A stretch of 12,407 nucleotides of DNA. Origin: Prevotellaceae bacterium UBA6858 (GTDB lineage: Bacteria > Bacteroidota > Bacteroidia > Bacteroidales > Bacteroidaceae). Location of the stretch: NCBI GenBank assembly GCA_002451695.1, contig DKDC01000011.1, forward strand, positions 1-12,407. The letters are read 5' to 3'. Below the pieces are notes generated by a model. That model saw nothing but the letters and a program-made list of their open reading frames with translations. It did no database searches and was not told the DNA's origin. The position numbers and the translations under genes were made by a program. Positions 7,701 to 12,407 of the stretch are shown in pieces (the stretch's first letter is position 1; each line of letters starts with the position of its first letter).

Positions 7701-8535
7701 TGGCGGGATTGTCGCCCTCGGTTAGGAAATAGTATGAGTACGATGAATACGGGTTGTTCGTGTGCCGCCATTTGTTGCGTACATAAGTCCATTTTGTCGT
7801 GCCGTTGGCGTAGAATAGGATTTTCGAGCCGTCGCGGTACAGCGGTATCTCCTCAAGGTCGTCAAAGTCCCTGTCGCTGCCGGAGTAGCTGATTACGGAG
7901 TCCTGCACCAGTCCGCCGTAACCGTAAAGTTTCACATTGGCGGGGTTGGAAAAGCCGGCGGAAGCCAGAAATGATTTTGTGAGCTGGTAAACTCCCTCCT
8001 TGCTCACGCGTATTTTCACCCATTTGCCGCCCGAAAGCACGGAGTGTTGGGCATACCGCCCGCTTTCTGCCGCGAGAGCTTTTGTTGTGCGTGCCTTTGT
8101 GGCGGTGTTCCTGTATATAGCCACCTTGCAGCTTTTAAGTCTGTAGAAAATCCCGCTGCGCCTTACGTAAGGATGGAACGAAATGTCGAGTACGCCCTCC
8201 TTGCGCTGTACAGCCACAATACAGTTGGCTTTCACATCCTCGCCTATCTCAATTTCGCTCGCAGACACGAGAGCCGCCTCCTGTGTGTTGAGCTTTTCGT
8301 ATTCGGGATATTCAATCCTCACTTCAAAGTCGGTGTTGGCATAGTTTGCGCCCACGTTTATTTGGGTGGTGTATATCGGCAGCCCGCCCTCCTTTGATAT
8401 GTTTTCGTGGGGAATGGTTACGAATTTGCCTTCTCCCACGGTCGCCACCGGCTCGTCGTTTATTAAGGCGTAAGCCGCCGGACTTTGCAGCCCGAGGAGG
8501 GCTGTTATCAGAAGACAGACGTATTTTCGGTTCAT
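4720..8535 (-). CDS. porU: Type IX secretion system sortase PorU (C25 family, gingipain-like)
   Basis: PorU is the surface cysteine protease/sortase that removes the C-terminal sorting domain of T9SS cargo and joins the cargo to A-LPS, working with PorV, PorQ and PorZ. The 1271-residue protein starts with a Sec signal peptide (about 1-23, ending SPAAYA). A long beta-rich N-terminal part follows. The C25 peptidase domain spans about 523-905: CDMIIIVPASGKL, LLLFGDAAWDN, DIAIGRFPA, then NYTGHGAP with the catalytic His773 and WITSSCEIVP with the catalytic Cys806. Both active-site residues are present. Ig-like regions follow, and a C-terminal domain (about 1166-1271) resembles T9SS/FlgD-type sorting domains (GGGVYLYRVSV ... 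TKKLIIL). In PorU this domain is known to be kept. The ATG at 8533-8535 lies 39 bases after the preceding gene. Confidence 0.95.
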   Translation of the reverse strand: MNRKYVCLLITALLGLQSPAAYALINDEPVATVGEGKFVTIPHENISKEGGLPIYTTQINVGANYANTDFEVRIEYPEYEKLNTQEAALVSASEIEIGEDVKANCIVAVQRKEGVLDISFHPYVRRSGIFYRLKSCKVAIYRNTATKARTTKALAAESGRYAQHSVLSGGKWVKIRVSKEGVYQLTKSFLASAGFSNPANVKLYGYGGLVQDSVISYSGSDRDFDDLEEIPLYRDGSKILFYANGTTKWTYVRNKWRHTNNPYSSYSYYFLTEGDNPATMQNSGTATAANEARTTIPAHSLYEEDAYSWYAGGQQFFDSYDFANGNSKSYQLAAPEIASEGEQYVTIAFSASDASSATNVTSSLNSESLGRMTIPLLNNTNIGEQGNRARLLEKTYTATTLATSNSVHFSTTSGHSARLDYIRFNYQRNLNLSTPYFELCDPANSGAGNYAISSADSNTKVWRLGVAGRAQQNVEGTLSGSTLNVTLPEAKDRYIVVNTAETFPQPTLDKKLENQDLHADSVCDMIIIVPASGKLTKQAERLAAAHREHDNLRVRIVAADKIYNEFSSGTPDAMAYRRYVKMLYDRASSSADMPRYLLLFGDAAWDNRMITKDWQNSTPDDFLLCYESWNSTNEINCYVSDDFFAFLDDGEGRNMTAEKPDIAIGRFPAHREDEAKIMVDKTINYMYNNSVGSWKNLICVMGDDDKTSNSLMGDAETIAKQIESNHREYNVRRVYWDAYTVVKTSTGNSYPEITKQLKSYMTNGALLMNYTGHGAPASISHEKVLLLNDFKENKTSNPSVWITSSCEIVPFDSNEETIGECAVLNEKGGSVAFIGATRSVFSQRNLNLNTHLMKYILTEENGKLMTMGEALMKTKCALVATSGESTDFTINKMKYVLMGDPALRLAAPVGKVVIDSINGKRATGAKVNLAAGSVARIKGHITSQNGARMPDFNGTVTATVFDKLETITCHDNAGNGKDPYVFSNRTRRLFEGTDSVRNGVFEFDFPVSVDASYSDETCLMNLYAVSNDRTAECHGTNSNFAINSSAELKNDSTGPALFVYLNNPDFRNGDKTNTTPYFVAMLRDSDGINATGSGVGHDIELIIDGNAATSYVLNDYFKNDFGTFTSGSVGYSIPELPPGSHRLVFRAWDMLGNSSSAALDFVAVRNLKPNVLDVTCNPNPATETTVFNVSYDRPLTDVKFTVRVYDSYGQLVWQTTTNGESDYGHYPITWNLTNSSGARVGGGVYLYRVSVSEGNGAASTKTKKLIILNNK

Positions 8536-8574
8536 ATATTACTCTTTTTCGTATGTCGCCTTTTGGTGGAGGCT

Positions 8575-9186
8575 TTATTTTATGTTGAACTCAAGCAGCT
8601 TGCTGCCGTTCGCAAATCCCGTGATGTGGGTGTTTGGCACTGCGGTGAAAACTGTGTCGCGCAGGGGAAGCAGCATGACATCCCCCTGTCTTATAGAGAG
8701 GAACTCGCTTGCGGTGGCTATGGTTTCGTCAGCGATGTCGCCGAAATTCTCCGTATTGAAGCGGCATTCCTTTCCGCCGCATTCCAGCAGGATGTCCACA
8801 TTACTGGGTCTTTCGCCCGAAGTTTCCTCAAACTCTCCGCACGAAACTGCCCCGTCGAAGTTTTCCGCCATATCCCATGCTTTGCCCTCCTTTTTAAGTT
8901 CGGATTTCATGCCGCTCATCTCAAACTTCACGGCAACGCTCAGCGCATCGTAGTATCTTTGTGCAAAACGCTGCGGAATGCTCTTGCCAAGGCGGCTTAT
9001 CCTTAGCGCAACGCACGCCGTGGCTGTGCATTCCCCGCCCCAGTCCGGCACAAAAACGGGTTTGCCGTGCGTCAGGAGAGCGGTGTCGGCAAGCGTTGTT
9101 ATGCGCCCGCTTCTGCCTATAATATCTAACGTATGGAATGTTGCATTATTGCAAGCCGCCAGTGGTTCTGCTACGATTATTTTCAT
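8575..9186 (-). CDS. Degenerate fumarylacetoacetate-hydrolase-like protein upstream of porU
   Basis: The 203-residue protein has the overall order of the FAH/FAHD1 family: GKPVFVPDW (40-48), a strand region near 51-62, WDMAENFDGAV (103-113, matching W-x-L-A-K-S-F-D), and a C-terminal LLPLRDTVFTAVPNTHITGF that resembles the family's L-x-x-GD-x-I-x-T-G-T-P stretch. The catalytic features look lost. The active-site Lys is Glu107, the metal-binding Asp is replaced near Lys86, and only one acidic residue (E51) stands where the E-x-E pair is expected. It is therefore probably not a working hydrolase or decarboxylase. I recall an FAH-family annotation next to porU in P. gingivalis, so the position appears conserved. 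It starts at ATG 9184-9186 and is the first gene of the porU operon. It has no signal peptide and is presumably cytosolic. Confidence 0.65.
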   Translation of the reverse strand: MKIIVAEPLAACNNATFHTLDIIGRSGRITTLADTALLTHGKPVFVPDWGGECTATACVALRISRLGKSIPQRFAQRYYDALSVAVKFEMSGMKSELKKEGKAWDMAENFDGAVSCGEFEETSGERPSNVDILLECGGKECRFNTENFGDIADETIATASEFLSIRQGDVMLLPLRDTVFTAVPNTHITGFANGSKLLEFNIK

Positions 9187-9346
9187 CCGGGTATGGTTTT
9201 GTCGTTACAAAAATAACGATTTCTGTTCAAAATGCGCGTGCGCCGGGTTTTTCGGGCGGGACGGTAATATACGAATACAATGATTTTGTGTAATTTCGCG
9301 TGGGCAAAACGGCTTTTGCCCGATTACAAATAACCCTAAAAAGCAA
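9187..9346. promoter_or_regulatory. Divergent promoter region between the porU operon and the NCS2 permease
   Basis: These 160 bases separate two divergent start codons. For the leftward operon, TATTTTTG (complement of 9208-9215) matches TAnnTTTG exactly, about 22 bases from the ATG, but I see no -33 TTTG at the usual distance. For the permease the best box is TAATTTCG (9291-9298, one mismatch), again without a clear -33 element. The perfect hairpin at 9302-9321 lies between that box and the permease start. I looked for the conserved core of purine riboswitches and did not find it. Confidence 0.5.
9302..9321 (+). promoter_or_regulatory. Perfect 8-bp inverted repeat in the permease leader
   Basis: GGGCAAAA and TTTTGCCC face each other across a 4-base loop, ending 25 bases before the permease ATG. 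No T tract follows on either strand, so it is not a standard terminator. It could be an operator for a dimeric repressor or a leader RNA hairpin near the ribosome site. The sequence shows the symmetry only; the role is inferred from its position before a purine transporter. Confidence 0.5.
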
Positions 9347-10645
9347 ATGATGCTGAACAGACTGTTGGGATTTAATCCCGAAACCATGAGGGTGAGGACG
9401 GAAATTGTTGCGGGCGCGACCACGTTCTTCACCATGAGCTATATACTTGCCGTAAATCCGATGATATTGAGTTCAACAGGAATGGACAAGGCGGCGGTGT
9501 TCACGGCAACGGCCGTGGCTTCGGCAATAGCCACCCTGTTGCTCGCGTTTATGGCAAAGCTGCCTTTTGCGCAAGCTCCGAGCATGGGGCTGAACGCCTT
9601 TTTCGCGTTCACACTGTGCCAGGGCATGGGCTTCACGTGGCAGCAGTCGCTGGCGGCGTTGCTCATCGAGGGATTGCTGTTTCTTCTCATCACGTTCTTC
9701 AATGTGCGCGAGCTGATTTTGCAAAGCATCCCCACAAACCTGCGCTACGCCATTTCGGTTGGGATAGGTATGTTCATAGCCTTTATAGGTTTGAAAAATG
9801 CCGGCATTATCGTTGCCAACCCGGCCACGTATGTGGGGTTGGGCAAGTTCACGCCAACTTCGGTTCTCGGCATCATCGCCATTGTGTTGAGTGGAGTGCT
9901 TATGGCGCGAAAAGTCAAAGGCTCGCTGTTTATCGGGATAGTCATTGCCACGGTGGTCGGCATTCCGCTTGGCGTTACGCAGATTTCCGGAGGCTGGCTG
10001 CCGGTTAGCGCGCCCAATTCGCTCGCCCCGGTTTTCTGCAAGTTCGACTTTTCGGGACTTTTCAACTTCAGGATGTTTGTCGTGGTATTCTCGCTGTTGC
10101 TCGTGAACATCTTTGACACTGTCGGCACGCTTGTGGGTCTTGCCGACAAATCGGGAATAACCCGCCCCGACGGCACAATTCCGCGAGTCAAGGAGGCGAT
10201 GATGAGCGACGCCATCGGCACAACGTGCGGCGCGTGTCTCGGCAGCTCAACAATCACAACCTATGTTGAGAGCGCGTCGGGAATGGCGGAGGGTGGCAGA
10301 AGCGGGCTTACCGCCTTTGTGGTGGGGGTGCTGTTTCTCGTCTCCCTGTTTCTTTCGCCGCTGTTCCTCCTGATTCCCGGCGCGGCAACAAGCGGTGCGC
10401 TCGTAATGGTGGGAGTGCTTATGATAGGCTCGGTGAAGAACATTGACCTTAACGACATATCCGAGGCTTTCCCGGCTTTCATCACGATGATAACAATGGT
10501 GCTTTGCTACAGCATTTCTGACGGCATTTGCCTCGGCATCCTCAGTTACGTGCTTGTAAAACTGTGCACCGGAAAATACAAACAAGTAACTCCCACGCTG
10601 TTGGTTTTGTCGCTGCTCTTTGTGCTGAATTTCATCTTCGGCTGA
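9347..10645 (+). CDS. NCS2 family purine permease (AzgA-like)
   Basis: This inner-membrane transporter most likely imports nucleobases (adenine, guanine or hypoxanthine) with protons. The 432 residues are strongly hydrophobic, with about 12-14 membrane segments, the normal size for the AzgA-like branch of NCS2. Hallmarks visible are TTFFTMSYILAVNP near the N-terminus, QAPSMGLNAFFAFT (substrate-site helix), IFDTVGTLVGLADKSG, and GTTCGACLGSSTITTYVESA followed by SGMAEGGRSGLTA. These fit the adenine/guanine/hypoxanthine group better than the uracil or xanthine branches, but the exact base cannot be set by reading. Two ATG codons in tandem (9347 and 9350) could serve as the start. It is a single-gene unit, with no close plus-strand gene on either side. 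Its G+C content matches the porU operon. Confidence 0.93.
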   Translation: MMLNRLLGFNPETMRVRTEIVAGATTFFTMSYILAVNPMILSSTGMDKAAVFTATAVASAIATLLLAFMAKLPFAQAPSMGLNAFFAFTLCQGMGFTWQQSLAALLIEGLLFLLITFFNVRELILQSIPTNLRYAISVGIGMFIAFIGLKNAGIIVANPATYVGLGKFTPTSVLGIIAIVLSGVLMARKVKGSLFIGIVIATVVGIPLGVTQISGGWLPVSAPNSLAPVFCKFDFSGLFNFRMFVVVFSLLLVNIFDTVGTLVGLADKSGITRPDGTIPRVKEAMMSDAIGTTCGACLGSSTITTYVESASGMAEGGRSGLTAFVVGVLFLVSLFLSPLFLLIPGAATSGALVMVGVLMIGSVKNIDLNDISEAFPAFITMITMVLCYSISDGICLGILSYVLVKLCTGKYKQVTPTLLVLSLLFVLNFIFG

Positions 10646-10782
10646 AAGACAAGTCGCGCCGCAGGCGGTTCACCACGAAACGGCAAAGGTTTCAAAATTG
10701 CATAAAATGTTGAATGGTAGGAGAATGACCGTTTGTGGGATGTTCGTGTAAGAAGTTGTTTTTTCAGATACTTGAAAGCGGC

Positions 10783-10816
10783 AAAAAAAGGTCTGATGTA
10801 GTTTGAATTACATCAG
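10783..10816 (-). terminator. Possible intrinsic terminator in repeat C
   Basis: Read leftward, CTGATGTAATTC / CTACATCAG (stem 10793-10816) is followed by ACC and seven T residues (complement of 10783-10789). It has the strongest stem of the four copies, with 8 consecutive Watson-Crick pairs at the base. It could end leftward transcription of the lipoprotein gene, 320 bases away. On the plus strand the stem is followed after six bases by TTTTT, so it may also end the permease transcript. Confidence 0.5.
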
Positions 10817-10822
10817 GAGTAA

Positions 10823-10864
10823 TTTTTCCTATGTCCTATGTAGTTTTTCCCATGTCCCATGTAG
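10823..10864. repeat. Tandem 21-bp repeat, two copies
   Basis: Two adjacent 21-bp units (10823-10843 and 10844-10864) differ at two positions. Each starts with TTTTT and ends with TAG around a doubled 7-mer: CCTATGTCCTATGT in the first, CCCATGTCCCATGT in the second. A partial third unit (TTTTTGGGATG) follows at 10865. The two differences are the same change at the same place in both 7-mers, which points to local conversion or slippage. Confidence 0.75.
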
Positions 10865-10913
10865 TTTTTGGGATGTTTGGGAAATGGCGGGCGGTTATCG
10901 TTTTGCAATAATT

Positions 10914-11023
10914 GTAGGGGCGTATTGCATACGCCCTTTACGCCATCGCGTGAACCACACCGCAAACCGCCGCCACAACATCGCAAATCCGCGCACTTCA
11001 GGGCGTATGCCATACGCCCCTAC
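10914..11023. repeat. REP-like inverted pair of palindromes
   Basis: Two 23-bp arms (10914-10936 and 11001-11023) are reverse complements at 22 of 23 positions. Each is itself a hairpin: GGGCGTAT-TGC-ATACGCCC on the left and GGGCGTAT-GCC-ATACGCCC on the right, both with an outer GTAG/CTAC on the outside edge only. The 64 bases between them are C-rich and show no gene. The layout is that of a bacterial interspersed mosaic element (two REP units in opposite orientation). Related palindromes beginning GTAGGGGCG are, as I recall, scattered in many bacterial genomes. Confidence 0.75.
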
Positions 11024-11133
11024 GGCGGTGGAATTTATTGGTTGATTGGGTACTATGCGTTTTTGTTCATGCTCCGCCCGGCAGTCCAAACCGTCTGGAA
11101 TGCTTTCAAATTATTGTTATTCATCTGATAAAT

Positions 11134-11967
11134 TTATTTGTTAGGTTTGTAACTTATTCCATACCAATGATAGCCGTAGCTTGTAGTGCTCAATCCCCAA
11201 AGACCGTTTGAGAAATATTCGTATGCCGTCCGCATCGCCTTCTCCAACTGCGGGTATTTGCCATCCATCAGTTTTGCCATTTTTTCAACTTCCTTGTCCC
11301 TGCTGTGGTCTATTCCTGCTCCGCCGTCGCAATCGTGATACAAGGATGACCAGTAATGTTCCCAAAAACGCAGTTGGTCTCCTTTTGCCACATGGGACAG
11401 CAGCCAGAACATTATTTTGGGGATGCGGGCCGCAGCTTTTGGCGATATTTTATAGTCATCACCTTTACCTACCCAGCCGTTCATCTTGTGGATTACCAAA
11501 TCTTGCAGTTGCCTCGGATCGTCGCAGCCGAAGTATATCGCGCCCAGAGAAAGGTTTAACAGCTTTATGCAAACTGCTGTGTCATTAATCGCAGTAAGTT
11601 CTCCGAAGGCACTTATAACATCCCAACTCTTTACATTGTCGCTCAGAGATTCGCGCTTGTAGATTTGATTATAAAAGTCCTCCCACCTCATAGGGAACGC
11701 GTCAAAAAATGCCTTTTGGTTCTTAGGCGTGTACTTTTCCTTCAGTTTGTAATAGGTTTGCTCAAGTTTGGAGATATGCGTGCCGCCATTCTTTCCTGTC
11801 GTCGGTTTTGTCACGTAAATTGTGTCCCTTATCACCTTAGGTTCTGCATATTCCGCATCCTGTGCATACTCTTTCGACTCTGCCATTCCCGTGTTCTGCG
11901 GTGTCGGCGTATTGCCGCACGACACCAAAAACAGCACAACAAATAAAACTGACAGTGATTTTCCCAT
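11134..11967 (-). CDS. Lipoprotein of unknown family (278 aa)
   Basis: I chose the ATG at 11965-11967 because it gives a type II signal peptide: MGKSLSVLFVVLFLVSCG, with the lipobox LVSC and lipidated Cys17. The frame is open for another 49 codons upstream, but those residues do not resemble a signal or domain. The mature protein has a short Thr/Pro/Glu linker, then a helical domain of about 200 residues rich in aromatics (for example PMRWEDFYNQIYKRES, FWLLSHVAKGDQLRFWEHYW). I do not recognise a family. The absence of G or P at +2 after Cys17 gives no sorting signal I can read, so inner or outer membrane is open. The gene stands alone, with REP-like and hairpin repeats on both sides. Its G+C content is lower than the porU operon. 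Confidence 0.75.
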   Translation of the reverse strand: MGKSLSVLFVVLFLVSCGNTPTPQNTGMAESKEYAQDAEYAEPKVIRDTIYVTKPTTGKNGGTHISKLEQTYYKLKEKYTPKNQKAFFDAFPMRWEDFYNQIYKRESLSDNVKSWDVISAFGELTAINDTAVCIKLLNLSLGAIYFGCDDPRQLQDLVIHKMNGWVGKGDDYKISPKAAARIPKIMFWLLSHVAKGDQLRFWEHYWSSLYHDCDGGAGIDHSRDKEVEKMAKLMDGKYPQLEKAMRTAYEYFSNGLWGLSTTSYGYHWYGISYKPNK

Positions 11968-12111
11968 ACTATTGATATTGTTTATAAACCTGCATTGTGA
12001 CTGGTTTTGAAACTTCGCAAATAAAACATTCCTGAATTGAACCTTTTTGATGTGGTTCGCCACTTTCATATCGTTTTTCATGTTTTTTATTGCTGATAAA
12101 CCACTCATGTG

Positions 12112-12143
12112 CAAATATAGTCAGTAGTTTTTTATCTTCCAAA
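12112..12143 (-). promoter_or_regulatory. Bacteroidetes-type promoter for the lipoprotein gene
   Basis: On the minus strand TTTG (complement of 12140-12143), then 20 bases, then TATATTTG (complement of 12112-12119) match both boxes of the Bacteroidetes primary-sigma consensus (TTTG and TAnnTTTG) exactly and at normal spacing. The start site would be near 12105, about 137 bases above the chosen ATG. It is the best promoter in the window. Confidence 0.72.
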
Positions 12144-12361
12144 TGTTTTTTGTAACAGTGCAACGAAAACTTTTTTACGCCAAAGCAAAACAAACGTTGC
12201 AAGCATACCATACCAGCCGCCAAGTTTCCCATATTACGCCACAGCCAAATTCCTTACAAACCCTCCATACGCGCTAAAAACGCGTAACCATTTGGGTTTC
12301 AAAAAGAAATGCAAGCAAATTGATTTCGGATTAATGATCTGATTTTCTGTGCATTGTAAGT

Positions 12362-12407
12362 GGGCATAAAAAGGTCTGATGTAATTTGAATTATATCAGA
12401 CATAATT
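12362..12407. repeat. Dispersed hairpin repeat, copy D (cut by window edge)
   Basis: The hairpin GTCTGAT (12374-12380) / ATCAGAC (12395-12401) has inner pairs TAATT/AATTA and one G-T pair, and is followed by ATAATT up to the last base. Its last bases (12387-12405) are the reverse complement of the first bases of copy A. The upstream TTTTCTG ... GGCATAAAAAGG is a weak match to the flank of copy C. The rest of the copy lies beyond the window. Confidence 0.7.
12368..12401 (-). terminator. Possible intrinsic terminator in repeat D
   Basis: Read leftward, the stem 12374-12401 is followed by C and T5 (complement of 12368-12372). It would serve a minus-strand gene to the right of the window, if one exists, and would insulate the lipoprotein promoter from it. 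Confidence 0.45.

Larger units (their letters stand above)
10750..10875. repeat. Dispersed hairpin repeat, copy C (double unit)
   Basis: The copy opens with TTTTCAGATACTTG and GGCAAAAAAAGGTC, which match the flank of copy A (91-113), but here they directly precede the main hairpin. The first hairpin (10793-10816) is nearly perfect. A second unit at 10833-10869 aligns to the copy A hairpin (26-62) at about 29 of 37 positions, yet has lost its symmetry. Copy C therefore carries one intact and one decayed unit. Confidence 0.7.
10646..11133. other. Gene-free, repeat-rich region
   Basis: These 488 bases lie between the ends of two convergent genes. They contain about 100 bases of featureless sequence (10646-10750), repeat copy C with two hairpin units (10750-10875), a REP-like inverted pair (10914-11023), and a final 110 bases with nothing recognisable. 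Open frames across it are short and repeat-derived. Confidence 0.75.
11968..12407. other. Upstream region of the lipoprotein gene and repeat D
   Basis: These 440 bases hold an apparent mRNA leader (about 11968-12105), a strong promoter (12112-12143), some 215 bases without recognisable content (12144-12360), and repeat copy D at the edge. A leftward 87-codon frame at 11969-12232 overlaps the promoter and has low-complexity Cys/Lys-rich composition; I do not regard it as a gene. Confidence 0.65.

Noticed and set aside
9187..9346. Purine riboswitch before the permease
   Set aside because: The conserved loop and junction sequences of the purine aptamer are absent; only a simple two-arm hairpin is present.
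10646..10680. Terminator directly after the permease
   Set aside because: Only a short CCGC/GCGG stem without a T tract is seen; the hairpin in repeat C is a better candidate.
10750..11023. CRISPR array or integron attC sites
   Set aside because: Repeats are not evenly spaced with unique spacers, no cas genes are present, and the arms lack attC core sites.
11969..12232. 87-codon minus-strand frame upstream of the lipoprotein
   Set aside because: It spans the strong promoter at 12112-12143, overlaps the leader in another frame, and has unusual Cys/Lys composition.

Overview
The window looks like chromosomal DNA of a bacterium of the order Bacteroidales. The evidence is a porU-porV pair of the type IX secretion system (T9SS), A/T-rich translation starts with poor Shine-Dalgarno sequences, and promoter boxes of the Bacteroidetes form (TTTG ... 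TAnnTTTG). No rRNA, tRNA, CRISPR array or intact insertion sequence was seen. I cannot name genus or species from the sequence.

Layout. (1) 1-2945 is an A/T-richer accessory islet. It reads leftward as KilA-N protein, PD-(D/E)XK nuclease with a HARE-HTH-like N-terminus, a small unknown protein, and the C-terminal stump of a DNA methyltransferase. Direct repeats about 175 bp long (copies A and B, roughly 80% identical by eye) bound it. (2) 3004-9186 is a G+C-richer core operon on the minus strand: a degenerate fumarylacetoacetate-hydrolase-like gene, porU, porV and ispF. As I recall, a similar order exists in Porphyromonas gingivalis. (3) 9347-10645, on the plus strand, is an NCS2 purine permease divergent from that operon, with a perfect 8-bp hairpin in its leader. 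(4) 10646-11133 has no gene but is dense in repeats: a double copy of the hairpin repeat and an inverted pair of REP-like palindromes. (5) 11134-11967, on the minus strand, is a lipoprotein of unknown family behind a very good Bacteroidetes promoter. (6) 11968-12407 is a leader plus a fourth copy of the hairpin repeat at the right edge.

How it fits together. PorU and PorV act at the outer membrane in maturation and surface attachment of T9SS cargo. IspF is an unrelated housekeeping isoprenoid enzyme carried in the same operon. The islet looks like the remains of a restriction-modification locus whose methyltransferase is broken while its nuclease reading frame is whole.

The most unusual structure is the hairpin repeat family. 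Four loci share a stem of the form GTCTGATGTA...ATCAGAC, all in the same orientation. In three of them a longer flanking module is also present. Read leftward, each resembles a Rho-independent terminator for minus-strand genes, but the conserved flanks and chained arms suggest a dispersed repetitive element rather than independent terminators.
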